A DNA stretch of 64,000 bases from Pontibacter chinhatensis (GCF_900113285.1 NZ_FOOT01000001.1:620001-684000), one strand, 5' to 3'. Shown: positions 8,701-17,322, numbered from the stretch's first letter. The notes: a model not told the origin generated them from the letters alone. Numbers and translations: made by a program.

Positions 8701-9513
8701 CTACACCGCCACCGCGTGATCGCGCAGCACGTCGTTGAGCGAAGTCTTCAGGTCGGTGCTTTCCTTGCGCTGCCCAATGATGAGGGCACACGGCACCTGG
8801 AACTCACCAGCCGGGAACTTCTTGGTATACGACCCAGGAATTACCACCGAACGCGGCGGCACGTAACCCTTGTACTCCTTCGGCTCGGAGCCCGTCACGT
8901 CGATGATCTTGGAGCTGCCTGTAATAGTCACGCCAGCGCCTATCACCGCTTCCTTGCCGATGCGGCAGCCTTCTACCAGTATACTTCTGGATCCGATAAA
9001 GGCGCCATCCTCTACAATAACAGGGGCAGCTTGTACTGGCTCCAGCACACCGCCTAGGCCCACGCCACCACTCAGGTGCACATTTTTACCCACTTGCGCG
9101 CAGCTTCCTACTGTTGCCCAGGTATCTACCATGGTGCCAGAGTCCACATAAGCGCCAATGTTCACGTACGACGGCATCATGATCACGCCACTGGCCAAGA
9201 AAGCACCATAGCGCGCCACGGCATGAGGCACCACACGCACGCCCAGCTGCTCGTAGTTACGCTTCAGCGCAATTTTATCATGAAACTCAAAAGGTCCAAC
9301 CTCTATCGTTTTCATTTGCTGGATAGGGAAGTATAGCAACACCGCCTTCTTTACCCATTCGTTCACGGTCCACTCCTGCCCTGACGGTTCGGCCACACGC
9401 AGCACACCTTTGTCCAGGTCCTCAATAACTGAGCGGATTGCCTCTACTGTGGCAGATTCTTTCAGCAGTTCACGGTTGTCCCATGCCTGCTCTATAATTT
9501 GTCTTAGCTCCAT
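8701..9513 (-). CDS. dapD: 2,3,4,5-tetrahydropyridine-2,6-dicarboxylate N-succinyltransferase
   Basis: 270 aa, the usual family length. Cytoplasmic enzyme transferring succinyl from succinyl-CoA to tetrahydrodipicolinate in lysine and diaminopimelate synthesis. The N-terminal helical domain (1-100) is followed by a left-handed beta-helix of hexapeptide repeats (about 105-235), including NIGAYVDSGTMVDTWATVGS and GAFIGSRSILVEG. The C-terminal segment keeps the family phrase RSVVIPGSYTKKF. It is a single gene, divergent from the glycosyltransferase at 9566, with 52 bases between the starts and a shared terminator region on its 3' side. Confidence 0.96.
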   Translation of the reverse strand: MELRQIIEQAWDNRELLKESATVEAIRSVIEDLDKGVLRVAEPSGQEWTVNEWVKKAVLLYFPIQQMKTIEVGPFEFHDKIALKRNYEQLGVRVVPHAVARYGAFLASGVIMMPSYVNIGAYVDSGTMVDTWATVGSCAQVGKNVHLSGGVGLGGVLEPVQAAPVIVEDGAFIGSRSILVEGCRIGKEAVIGAGVTITGSSKIIDVTGSEPKEYKGYVPPRSVVIPGSYTKKFPAGEFQVPCALIIGQRKESTDLKTSLNDVLRDHAVAV

Positions 9514-9565
9514 TTCGAAATATGCTTGTTACCCAATATTGCGTAAAAGTAAGTATTTTTGATGG

Positions 9566-10711
9566 ATGTCTGAAACCAGAGTTCTCCTAGCCTCGCTGCT
9601 AAAGCCAGTTAACGACACGCGCATGTACGAAAAACTGGGCCTGTCGCTAAGCAAGCTGCCAGAAACTAAAATTCACATAGTTGGTTTCCAGGCACCCGTT
9701 CCTGCTGACGCTCCTGAAAATGTATACTTTCACCCGGCATTCCAGTTTCGGCGACTAAGTATAATCCGGTTCCGGGCACAGCAAAAGTATGCGCAACTGC
9801 TACACGAGCTAAGGCCGAACCTGATTATCGCCTGCACCCACGAGCTGCTGCTGGCCAGCCAGCGCTACTGCCAGAAGTATGGCGCAAAGCTCATTTACGA
9901 TGTGCAGGAAAATTATACGTTGAACCTGACCACCCAGCAAAACTACCCTCCCCTGCTGCGCCAGCTGCTGGCCTTGGGCGTGGCGCGGGCCGAAAAGAAG
10001 GCTGCCGAAAGTGTAGCGCACTTCCTGCTGGCCGAAGAAAGTTATGCGCACGAGCTTGAGTTTTTAGCTGCGGGGAAGTATACGGTCATCGGCAACAAGT
10101 ATAAACCGGCGCCCCATTATACTTTGCCGGCCACCCCGGTGCAACTGGCACAGCAGCCGCTGCGCCTGCTTTACTCCGGCACCATTGCCGAGATTTACGG
10201 TATTTTTGAGGCGGTAAGTATGGCCGAGCAACTGCATCAGTTAGATCCTTCTACTACTCTTACCATCATCGGCTACAGCGCGCGCAGCCATACCTTGGAG
10301 CAGCTACAGGAGCGGATAAAAAGCAAGGCCTACATCAGGCTGATTGGCGGAGACAAACTGGTGCCGCATCAGCAGATCCTGGAAAGTATAAAAGAGAGCA
10401 ACCTGGGACTGCTGCCCTACCGGCCGCACCCCAGCACCGAGCGCTGCATCCCCACCAAGCTTTACGAGTACATGGCCTATGCCCTGCCGGTGCTGGTGCA
10501 GCAAAACCCACTGTGGCAAAGTAAAACAGAGGCGGCTAGGGCAGGCTTATCCATCGATTTTAAGCAGGTAAGTCCGGAGCAGCTATTGGCACGTATACGA
10601 CAACAGCCTTTTTATACTTCCGGAATTCCGCCACATATCTTTTGGGAGGAAGAGGAGGTAAAACTGCTGCAGATAGTTAAAAAGACCTTAATTCAGGACC
10701 CCAAAGTATAA
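9566..10711 (+). CDS. GT4-like glycosyltransferase
   Basis: 381 aa GT-B fold protein. The N-terminal half carries LLASLLKPVNDTRMYEK (a common start in Bacteroidota GT4 enzymes). The C-terminal half contains LLYSGTIAEIYGIFEA (the GTLxxxxG nucleotide-sugar site), GGDKLVPHQQILESI, LGLLPY and TKLYEYMAYALPVL (the E-x7-E-like donor-binding helix). It probably adds a sugar to a cell-surface lipid or glycan; donor and acceptor are unknown. TATTTTTG at 9554-9561 fits the -7 consensus but lies almost on the ATG. Four AAGTATA words or variants are embedded in the coding sequence in different frames. Confidence 0.8.
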   Translation: MSETRVLLASLLKPVNDTRMYEKLGLSLSKLPETKIHIVGFQAPVPADAPENVYFHPAFQFRRLSIIRFRAQQKYAQLLHELRPNLIIACTHELLLASQRYCQKYGAKLIYDVQENYTLNLTTQQNYPPLLRQLLALGVARAEKKAAESVAHFLLAEESYAHELEFLAAGKYTVIGNKYKPAPHYTLPATPVQLAQQPLRLLYSGTIAEIYGIFEAVSMAEQLHQLDPSTTLTIIGYSARSHTLEQLQERIKSKAYIRLIGGDKLVPHQQILESIKESNLGLLPYRPHPSTERCIPTKLYEYMAYALPVLVQQNPLWQSKTEAARAGLSIDFKQVSPEQLLARIRQQPFYTSGIPPHIFWEEEEVKLLQIVKKTLIQDPKV

Positions 10712-10750
10712 ATTTTATTTTTAGACGAATCTAAATCTCAAAAATAGCAG

Positions 10751-10758
10751 TATATTTG
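10751..10758 (+). promoter_or_regulatory. Candidate -7 element for fabH
   Basis: TATATTTG matches the Bacteroidota TAnnTTTG -7 box 20 bases before the fabH ATG. A -33 TTG/TTTG box is not clear, so this is a partial match. Confidence 0.4.
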
Positions 10759-10778
10759 TAACTAAACAGAACCTCATC

Positions 10779-11777
10779 ATGCGTAACTCAAGAATTGCAG
10801 GCGTTGGTCACTACGTACCAGAAAATGTGGTAACAAACAAGGACCTGGAAAAGCTGATGGACACCTCGGACGAGTGGATACGCGAGCGCACCGGCATTTT
10901 GGAGCGCCGCTACTTCCAGGAGGGCAAGGACACCACCGCCAACATGGGTGCCGCCGCTGCACGCAAAGCTCTGGAAATGGCCGATCTCCAACCCGGGGAT
11001 ATTGACATGATTGTTTTCGCCACGCTTAGCCCAGACTATGTGTTCCCCGGCTCCGGTGTGTTGCTGCAGCGCGAGCTGGGCCTGAAGGAAATACCCGCCC
11101 TGGATGTGCGCAACCAATGCTCGGGCTTTATCTATGCCTTGTCCGTAGGGGACCAGTTCATCAAAACGGGCATGTATAACAATGTGCTGGTGGTGGGCTC
11201 TGAGATTCACTCTTCAGGCCTCGACTTCTCTACACGCGGCCGTGGAGTATCGGTGATTTTTGGTGATGGTGCCGGCGCAGTGGTACTGGTACCATCCGAG
11301 AGCAACGACAGAGGTATCCTTTCCACGCACCTGCACGCGGACGGAGAATTTGCCGAGGAACTGGCCGTGCTTGACCCGGGCAGCAACAAGAAAGAGCGCC
11401 TCACCCACGAGATGATCGACTCGGGCTCGATTTACCCGCACATGAACGGCAACATGGTATTTAAGCACGCCGTGACCCGTTTCCCGGAGGTAATTGAGGA
11501 GGCCCTGAACAAGAACGGCTACAAACCGGAGGATATTGATTTGCTGGTGCCGCACCAGGCCAACCTGCGCATCACCTCCTACATACAGCAAAAGATGGGC
11601 TTGCCGGCTGAGAAGGTAATGAGCAACATCCAAAAGTATGGCAATACCACGGCGGCCTCGGTGCCTATCGCTCTGAGTGAAGCCTACCAAGAAGGCCGCA
11701 TTAAAGAAGGAGACCTGGTATGCCTGGCAGCTTTTGGCAGCGGCTTTACCTGGGGCTCTGCCCTGATTCGCTGGTAA
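10779..11777 (+). CDS. fabH: Beta-ketoacyl-ACP synthase III
   Basis: 332 aa, the typical length. Initiates type II fatty-acid synthesis by condensing an acyl-CoA primer with malonyl-ACP in the cytoplasm. The thiolase-fold catalytic triad is visible: Cys114 in RNQCSGF, His259 in VPHQAN and Asn289 in YGNTTAAS. The end motif FGSGFTWGS is also intact. Bacteroidota often carry several FabH copies, some serving branched-chain primers, and the sequence alone does not show which primer is used. An inverted repeat lies between its stop and the downstream metal regulator. Confidence 0.95.
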   Translation: MRNSRIAGVGHYVPENVVTNKDLEKLMDTSDEWIRERTGILERRYFQEGKDTTANMGAAAARKALEMADLQPGDIDMIVFATLSPDYVFPGSGVLLQRELGLKEIPALDVRNQCSGFIYALSVGDQFIKTGMYNNVLVVGSEIHSSGLDFSTRGRGVSVIFGDGAGAVVLVPSESNDRGILSTHLHADGEFAEELAVLDPGSNKKERLTHEMIDSGSIYPHMNGNMVFKHAVTRFPEVIEEALNKNGYKPEDIDLLVPHQANLRITSYIQQKMGLPAEKVMSNIQKYGNTTAASVPIALSEAYQEGRIKEGDLVCLAAFGSGFTWGSALIRW

Positions 11778-11794
11778 GTATAATTCTGAATCTT

Positions 11795-11847
11795 GAATGA
11801 GTGGATGCGTGAATTATAAGTTTGCACATTCACTCATCCACTCATTC
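11795..11847. repeat. 20-bp inverted repeat in the fabH-mntR spacer
   Basis: GAATGAGTGGATGCGTGAAT (11795-11814) pairs with ATTCACTCATCCACTCATTC (11828-11847) at 19 of 20 positions around a 13-base loop. Both arms follow an 8-base period (TGAATGAG-type units), which continues to about 11866. It could be a terminator of fabH, an mRNA leader structure for the regulator, or an operator. No T-run follows, so a classical terminator is less likely. Confidence 0.65.
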
Positions 11848-11868
11848 GCTCATTCACCCATTTGCACC

Positions 11869-12528
11869 ATGTCCCATAGTTACACGGAAGAGAACTACAT
11901 AAAGGCCATTTACAAGCTCTCGGCTAACGGTACGCAGGAAGTAAACACTAATGCCATTGCCGAAGTGCTGGAGACCAAAGCGGCTTCGGTAACCGACATG
12001 CTCCGCAAGCTGAGCGCCAAAGATATTGTCAACTACAAAAAGTATAAAGGCGTGTCGCTTACCCCGCAGGGCGAGCGCGTGGCCCTGCAAATCATCCGCA
12101 AGCACCGGCTATGGGAGACGTTCCTGGTGGAGAAACTAAAGTTTAATTGGGATGAGGTGCACGAGGTAGCCGAGGAACTCGAGCACATCTCCTCTACCCT
12201 GCTCACCAACCGCCTCGACGAGTTTCTGGGCTTCCCCAAATTCGATCCGCACGGCGATCCTATCCCATCCGAAACCGGCGAGATGAAGCAGAAAAAGCAA
12301 CGGCTCCTTGCTGAGATGGGCGTGAACGATGCCGGTATAGTAGTGGGCGTAAACGACTCGCAGCCGCTCTTCCTGCAGTACCTTGATAAGATGGGCATCG
12401 CGCTTGGCACAAGTATAAAAGTAATCGACAAGATACCCTACGACAACTCCCTGGAGATACACCTGGAGGACAGCAAAAGCCTGCTCATCTCCAGCGAAGT
12501 ATCCCGAAACATCTTTATTTCCGCTTAA
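11869..12528 (+). CDS. mntR: DtxR/MntR-family metal-dependent transcriptional regulator
   Basis: 219 aa from ATG at 11869. A longer reading from 11797 only translates the intergenic octamer repeat, and homologues begin close to SYTEENYIKAIYKL. Domains: winged helix (about 1-70, with TKAASVTDMLRKL as recognition helix and GVSLTPQGE as wing), metal-binding/dimerisation domain (70-145, IIRKHRLWETFL and VHEVAEELEHI) and a C-terminal FeoA/SH3-like domain (about 150-219). It represses metal uptake when bound to Mn(II) or Fe(II). It stands directly upstream of a complete TroABCD-type importer, its probable target. The metal cannot be fixed from sequence. Confidence 0.88.
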   Translation: MSHSYTEENYIKAIYKLSANGTQEVNTNAIAEVLETKAASVTDMLRKLSAKDIVNYKKYKGVSLTPQGERVALQIIRKHRLWETFLVEKLKFNWDEVHEVAEELEHISSTLLTNRLDEFLGFPKFDPHGDPIPSETGEMKQKKQRLLAEMGVNDAGIVVGVNDSQPLFLQYLDKMGIALGTSIKVIDKIPYDNSLEIHLEDSKSLLISSEVSRNIFISA

Positions 12529-12546
12529 TCAGGCACTACAGAAACT

Positions 12547-13476
12547 ATGAAAACCCTATATTCTCTGGCTATACTGCTCTTCACCCTGCTGGCCAGCGCC
12601 TGTACCCAAACCGACAACAGAGGCACGATGGCCGAAGGCCAGCGCATGAAAGTACTCACCACCACTAGCATCCTTAAAGACGCCGTGGCCAACATTGCCG
12701 GCGACGCGGCCGAGGTGGAATCGGTGATGGGCAGCGGCGTGGACCCGCACCTCTACAAAGCCACCCAAGGCGACCTGCAGAAAATGATGGACGCGGACAT
12801 GATTGTGTACAACGGTTTATACCTGGAAGGTAAGATGGGCGAGGTATTGGAGAAGCTCAGCCGGCAGAAAACAGTGGTTACGGCCACGGCAAGTATACCG
12901 AAGGACAAACTCAGGGCCTCCGCGCAGTATGCCAACAGCAACGACCCGCACGTGTGGTTTGATGTGCAGCTCTGGCAGGAAGTAGTCAAACACGTCAGCC
13001 AGCAGATGCAGGAAAAAGACCCGGCCAACGCCGAAGTATACAAACAGAACACCCAAGCGTACCTGCAGGAGTTGGACGAGCTGAACCAGTGGGTGGCGCA
13101 GCAAATCCAGACCATACCGGAGCAGCAGCGCATCCTGATTACCGCACACGATGCCTTTGGCTATTTTGGGGATGCTTATAGTATAAAAGTGCGCGGGTTG
13201 CAGGGCATTTCTACGGTGTCGGAGTTTGGCTTGCTGGACGTTTCCTCGCTGGTGAAGTATATCGTGGAGAATAAAATAAAGGCTGTGTTTGTGGAGTCGT
13301 CAGTGTCTCCGAAAGCCATTGAGGCAGTGGTGGTAGGATGCCGCGAAAGAGGCCATGAAGTAGAAATTGGCGGCACCCTATACTCCGACGCTTTGGGAGA
13401 GGATGGAACGCCGGAAGGCACCTACACGGGCATGGTGCGGCACAACGTCACCACCATAGTATCAGCCTTAAGGTAA
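12547..13476 (+). CDS. Metal ABC transporter substrate-binding lipoprotein (ZnuA/TroA/MntC family)
   Basis: 309 aa. Lipoprotein signal with lipobox ending at Cys19, anchoring it in the periplasm. Cluster A-I binding protein for Mn(II), Zn(II) or Fe(II). Probable metal ligands are the His residues in SGVDPHLYK, NDPHVWFD and TAHDAFGYF and the Asp in YSDALGEDG. The long His-rich loop of classical ZnuA is absent, which favours a TroA/MntC-like manganese or broad-range role. It starts 18 bases after the mntR stop and is followed by the ATPase after 13 bases, so it belongs to the operon. Confidence 0.92.
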   Translation: MKTLYSLAILLFTLLASACTQTDNRGTMAEGQRMKVLTTTSILKDAVANIAGDAAEVESVMGSGVDPHLYKATQGDLQKMMDADMIVYNGLYLEGKMGEVLEKLSRQKTVVTATASIPKDKLRASAQYANSNDPHVWFDVQLWQEVVKHVSQQMQEKDPANAEVYKQNTQAYLQELDELNQWVAQQIQTIPEQQRILITAHDAFGYFGDAYSIKVRGLQGISTVSEFGLLDVSSLVKYIVENKIKAVFVESSVSPKAIEAVVVGCRERGHEVEIGGTLYSDALGEDGTPEGTYTGMVRHNVTTIVSALR

Positions 13477-13489
13477 AAGTATAAACTTT

Positions 13490-14278
13490 ATGATTATACA
13501 AGTAGAGAACCCGGTAGTTGAAGTGCACGACCTGACGGTAAGCTATGACCGCAAGCCTGTGCTGTGGGGCATCGACCTAACCTTGCCTGCCGGCTCGCTG
13601 GTAGGCGTTATCGGTCCGAACGGTGCCGGAAAATCGACCCTGATAAAGGCCATGATGGACCTGCTGCCAGCTGGCAGTGGCTACGTAAGAATATTTGATA
13701 AACCGATTGCCGAGGTACGCAACCGCATCAGCTATGTGCCCCAGCGCGAGTCGGTGGACTGGGATTTTCCGGCCTCGGTTTTTGATGTGGTGCTGATGGG
13801 CAGCTACGGCAAACTGGGGCTGTTTAAGCGGCCGCGCCAGGCCGACAAAGACGCCGCCATGGACGCGCTGCAGAAAGTCGGGATGCAAAGCTTTGCCAAC
13901 CGCCAGATTTCCCAACTGTCCGGGGGGCAGCAGCAGCGTGTGTTCCTGGCCCGCGCCCTGGCTCAGAACGCCGACATCTACTTTATGGATGAGCCTTTCG
14001 CCGGGGTAGACATCGCCACGGAGACAGCCATCATCGAGCTACTGCGCACTATGCGCGAGCAAGGCAAAACCGTTATTGTCGTGCACCACGACCTGCAGTC
14101 GGCCACGGAGTATTTTGACTGGGTAGTGCTGCTGAACATGCGCCTGGTTGCCTCCGGCCCTGCAGACCAGGTGCTAACGCAGCAACTGCTGGAGCAAACT
14201 TACGGTGGCAAGCTAACCGTGCTCACCAAAGTAGGCGAACTGCTGCGCAAGCAGGAGTTTCCGGCACGGGAAAGCTGA
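13490..14278 (+). CDS. Metal ABC transporter ATP-binding protein
   Basis: 262 aa ABC ATPase on the cytoplasmic side of the importer. Walker A GPNGAGKST, Q-loop in SYVPQRE, signature LSGGQQQR, Walker B IYFMDEPFAG and the switch His in VVHHD are all intact. The sequence style (VDWDFPASVFDVVLMG) is that of the Mn/Zn family (MntB/TroB/ZnuC). It powers the two permeases encoded downstream. A 163-base spacer full of octamer repeats separates it from the first permease. Confidence 0.93.
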   Translation: MIIQVENPVVEVHDLTVSYDRKPVLWGIDLTLPAGSLVGVIGPNGAGKSTLIKAMMDLLPAGSGYVRIFDKPIAEVRNRISYVPQRESVDWDFPASVFDVVLMGSYGKLGLFKRPRQADKDAAMDALQKVGMQSFANRQISQLSGGQQQRVFLARALAQNADIYFMDEPFAGVDIATETAIIELLRTMREQGKTVIVVHHDLQSATEYFDWVVLLNMRLVASGPADQVLTQQLLEQTYGGKLTVLTKVGELLRKQEFPARES

Positions 14279-14436
14279 GGAAGTTTAGGAGTTTAGGAGT
14301 TAGAGAGTTTGGGAGTTAGAAAGTTAGAAGGTTGGGAAGTTTTGGAGTTAGAGAGTATAGGAGTACGTCTGACAAAATCTAAACAGTTAAACAATCAGCC
14401 ATTTAGCAATCGAACAATTTAACCATTCAGCTATTA
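14279..14436. repeat. Degenerate 8-bp-period repeat in the importer operon
   Basis: From 14279 to about 14365 the plus strand is a run of units such as GAGTTTAG, GAGTTAGA, GAGTTTGG and AAGTTAGA in strict 8-base register. From about 14385 to 14436 the minus strand shows another 8-base series (TAAATTGT, TCGATTGC, TAAATGGC, TGATTGTT). No coding potential is seen in the spacer. Confidence 0.75.
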
Positions 14437-14441
14437 AAAGC

Positions 14442-15725
14442 ATGCGCGAGTTTATAGAGTTCTTTTCTTTTGCTGACGCCAACATACGCTTCGTAACGGT
14501 GGGCTCTGTGCTGCTGGCTACCAGTTCGGCAGTGGTGGGCTGCTTTACGCTGCTGCGAAAGCGGGCGCTGGTGGGCGATGCGGTGGCGCATGCGGTATTG
14601 CCCGGCGTTTGTCTGGCATTTATGCTCTCGGGTACCAAGAACCCGTTTATACTTTTGCTGGGCGCCTTCGTCACCGGCTGGCTGTCGCTTATCACGATAG
14701 ATTTTATTACTTCCCGCTCCCGCATCAAAGAAGACACCGCGATAGCACTGGTGCTCTCGGTTTTCTTCGGCATCGGTATACTTTTGCTCACGGCCATACA
14801 ACATTCGGGCAACGCCGCACAGAGTGGCCTGGATAAGTTCCTGTTCGGGAAGGCGGCTTCCCTGGTGGGCGAAGATTTGATTGCCTTTAGCTTGGTGGCG
14901 GTGCTGCTGCTAGTCACTACCATCCTATTTTATAAGGAGCTGGCCATGCTCTGCTTCGATAAGGCTTATGCTAAAACCATCGGCTACCCGGTGCGGGCGC
15001 TGGAGTTGCTCCTGACTACCCTTACCGTTTTTGCGGTGGTGGTAGGCATACAGGCGGTTGGGGTGGTGCTGATGGCGGCCATGCTCATTACACCGGCTGC
15101 TGCCGCCCGCTTCTGGACCGATAAACTGAGCCTGATGTTGGTGCTGGCCGCGTTGATAGGCGCTTTCTCGGGAGTATCCGGGGCCTATGTATCGTACACA
15201 GCGCCTGCCATGCCTACCGGGCCTTGGATTGTACTGATTGTTTCGATGATTGCCATACTTTCTTTTGCCTTCGCGCCCGGCAAAGGATGGGTGTCACGGT
15301 TGCTGCGGCAGCGCCGCAACAAAACGCTTATACTCGAAGAAAACCTGCTGAAGCTCCTCTACCACCTGGGCGAAGAGAAGCAGGACTTTCACTTGCCACA
15401 CTCACTACAACAGATTTTAGAGAAAAGGGCGATTCCTAAAAAACAGGTTAGCGCGGGCCTGAGCAAGCTCAGAAAGCAGGGTTACATCGAAAAGACGCCC
15501 GCAGGCTGGCAACTCACCCTGCAGGGGCAGCGGCGCGGGGAGCGTGTGGTACGGCTGCACCGCCTCTGGGAGCTATACCTTACCCAATACCTGCAGCTTG
15601 CCTCCGACCATGTGCACGAGGATGCCGAAACCATTGAACATATCATTACCCCGGAACTGGAGCAACGCCTGATGGAAGAGCTGGACTATCCCGTGCTTGA
15701 CCCGCATAGTGCCAGGATACCCTGA
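14442..15725 (+). CDS. Metal ABC transporter permease fused to a DtxR-like domain
   Basis: 427 aa, about 140 longer than a plain ABC-3 permease. Residues 1-280 form the permease: VGDAVAHAVLPG near 44-54 and several membrane helices, including VGIQAVGVVLMAAMLITPAA (201-220). Residues about 296-427 look like a DtxR repressor: a winged helix (KKQVSAGLSKLRKQGYIE, then GWQLTLQGQRRG), then RLHRLWELYL, VHEDAETIEHII and a DPHSARIP end that parallels DPHGDPIP in the separate regulator at 11869. The fused domain would lie in the cytoplasm and could sense metal and gate transport, or bind DNA at the membrane. The frame is continuous; this is not an assembly break. Such fusions are known in Bacteroidota from memory, but the role is not established. 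Confidence 0.88.
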   Translation: MREFIEFFSFADANIRFVTVGSVLLATSSAVVGCFTLLRKRALVGDAVAHAVLPGVCLAFMLSGTKNPFILLLGAFVTGWLSLITIDFITSRSRIKEDTAIALVLSVFFGIGILLLTAIQHSGNAAQSGLDKFLFGKAASLVGEDLIAFSLVAVLLLVTTILFYKELAMLCFDKAYAKTIGYPVRALELLLTTLTVFAVVVGIQAVGVVLMAAMLITPAAAARFWTDKLSLMLVLAALIGAFSGVSGAYVSYTAPAMPTGPWIVLIVSMIAILSFAFAPGKGWVSRLLRQRRNKTLILEENLLKLLYHLGEEKQDFHLPHSLQQILEKRAIPKKQVSAGLSKLRKQGYIEKTPAGWQLTLQGQRRGERVVRLHRLWELYLTQYLQLASDHVHEDAETIEHIITPELEQRLMEELDYPVLDPHSARIP

Positions 15726-15800
15726 GGGGAGTTAGAGAGTTAGAAAGTTTAGGAGTTGGAGAGTTAAAAATCTCACAACAAACAATCAACCATTTAACAA
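15726..15800. repeat. Second octamer-period spacer between permeases
   Basis: 15726-15766 repeats GAGTTAGA-type units in 8-base register (GAGTTAGA, GAGTTAGA, AAGTTTAG, GAGTTGGA, GAGTTAAA). It is followed by AACAATCAACCATTTAACAA, close to AACAATCAGCCATTTAGCAA in the previous spacer. The two spacers flanking the first permease are therefore related. Confidence 0.7.
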
Positions 15801-15809
15801 GTAGAAACC

Positions 15810-16688
15810 GTGAACGCCTTTTGGATCATACTTACCGGATCGCTGGTAGCCACTTGCTGTAGCCTGCTGGGTTGCTACCTTATCCTGCGCCGCATGGCCA
15901 TGGTGGGCGACGCGATTTCGCACGCCGTGCTGCCGGGCATCGTGATTGCCTTTCTGCTAACTGGGTCAAGGGATTCTGTGCCGATGTTGATCGGAGCTGG
16001 TTTACTGGGCGTCTTAACCACGTTCCTGATTGAGTTCTTTCACCGCTACGCGCGCGTGCAGGCCGATGCCTCCATTGGCGTTACCTTCACCTGGCTCTTT
16101 GCGATTGGTATCATCCTAATTTCTGTGTATGCCGGTCAGGTAGACCTGGACCAGGACTGCGTGTTATATGGCGAGATAGCTTATGTGCCGCTGGATCTCT
16201 GGATTACGGAAGGTGGCCTGAACCTGGGTCCCCGCACCGTCTGGACACTTGCCGTAGTTACCATGCTGATTATACTTTACATCGTGCTGGGGTATAAAGA
16301 ACTCTTCCTAACCACCTTCGATCCGGCCTATGCGGCAGCCATCGGCATCTCTACTTCGGTATGGTACTACTCCCTCATGACGGCTGTTTCCATTACCACC
16401 GTGGCCTCTTTTGAGTCGGTGGGGGCGATACTGGTGGTGGCTTTTCTGGTAGCACCCGCCGCCACGGCGTACCTGCTGACGGATAATTTCAAGACGATGC
16501 TGCTACTCTCGGTTGTGGCTGGTATACTTGCCTCCATAGCAGGTTATTACCTGGCTGTCTGGATAGATGGTTCCATAGCCGGGGCCATTGCCACAGTCAC
16601 AGGTATTGAGTTTATGCTGGCCTTCCTGTTCTCCCCTACCCGGGGTATACTTGTCAGAAAAAAGCAACTACAGCCGGTGCAGCATTAA
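15810..16688 (+). CDS. Metal ABC transporter permease (second subunit), GTG start
   Basis: 292 aa ABC-3 family inner-membrane protein, about eight predicted helices. The conserved MVGDAISHAVLPGIV sits at about 31-45, and ESVGAILVVAFLVAPAATAYL marks the family late helix. GTG at 15810 is the start that brings in the first helix (WIILTGSLVATCC). It completes the TroABCD-type set with its lipoprotein, ATPase and fused permease. A FESVGAIL/GIQAVGVVL correspondence with the upstream permease shows that they are paralogues forming a heterodimer. Confidence 0.9.
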   Translation: MNAFWIILTGSLVATCCSLLGCYLILRRMAMVGDAISHAVLPGIVIAFLLTGSRDSVPMLIGAGLLGVLTTFLIEFFHRYARVQADASIGVTFTWLFAIGIILISVYAGQVDLDQDCVLYGEIAYVPLDLWITEGGLNLGPRTVWTLAVVTMLIILYIVLGYKELFLTTFDPAYAAAIGISTSVWYYSLMTAVSITTVASFESVGAILVVAFLVAPAATAYLLTDNFKTMLLLSVVAGILASIAGYYLAVWIDGSIAGAIATVTGIEFMLAFLFSPTRGILVRKKQLQPVQH

Positions 16689-16743
16689 GCAGGAATTTAT
16701 ACTTTGCCGCTCCTGTTAATCACCCGGTACATAATTATAAAGT

Positions 16744-17322
16744 ATGAAATACAACCTCGCTATACTTCCTATACTTGCCCTGGCACTTTTTAGCGGCTGC
16801 AAGGGCAATACACCCGTCGCTGAAACTGCAACTACCATTCCCGCGCTGCTGACCTCATATCAGCCGGCCTCCGAAAAGGCAGCCAAAATACAGTGGCTAA
16901 CGATAGAACAGGCCGCCGCACGCATGGAAAAAGAGCCGCGTAAAATTGTAATCGATGTGTATACCGACTGGTGCGGCTGGTGCAGGAAAATGGACAAGGA
17001 AACCTTTACCGACCCGAAGGTGGTGGAGCTGGTGAACAAGCATTACTATGCCGTAAAGCTGAACGCGGAGGGAAAAGACCCCATCACGCTTAGAGGGCAA
17101 ACGTTCAAGTATAAAGGCGAGTACCGATCGCACGAGCTGGCGGTGGCGCTGCTGCAGGGGCAGATGAGCTTCCCCACTACCGTGTACCTGGACGAGAAGA
17201 TGAATATGCTGGCTCCTGTGCCCGGCTACCTCAACGCCAAAACCTTTTCCAAAATCCTTAGCTACTTCGGCGAGAACCACCACCAGTCGATGAACTTCCA
17301 GGAGTACGAAAAGAAGAACTAG
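16744..17322 (+). CDS. Thioredoxin-fold lipoprotein
   Basis: 192 aa. Lipobox ending at Cys19 (LFSGC) indicates a lipid-anchored periplasmic protein. A thioredoxin-like domain (about 45-165) carries the active site WCGWC in VYTDWCGWCRKMDKETF and a cis-Pro loop SFPTTVYLD. The family (thioredoxin_7/DUF255-like) usually reduces or isomerises disulfides in the envelope. It lies 55 bases after the metal-permease gene; the upstream TTATACTTTG-type sequence (about 16698-16707) may carry its own promoter. The C-terminal tail GENHHQSMNFQEYEKKN is specific to this subfamily. Confidence 0.82.
   Translation: MKYNLAILPILALALFSGCKGNTPVAETATTIPALLTSYQPASEKAAKIQWLTIEQAAARMEKEPRKIVIDVYTDWCGWCRKMDKETFTDPKVVELVNKHYYAVKLNAEGKDPITLRGQTFKYKGEYRSHELAVALLQGQMSFPTTVYLDEKMNMLAPVPGYLNAKTFSKILSYFGENHHQSMNFQEYEKKN

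Noticed and set aside
11797..11868. Upstream in-frame start that would extend MntR by 24 residues
   Set aside because: The extension only translates the octamer-repeat spacer and hairpin, and family members start near SYTEENYIKA. The ATG at 11869 was chosen.
14279..15800. CRISPR array
   Set aside because: Repeats are 8 bp, degenerate and contiguous, without unique spacers or cas genes.
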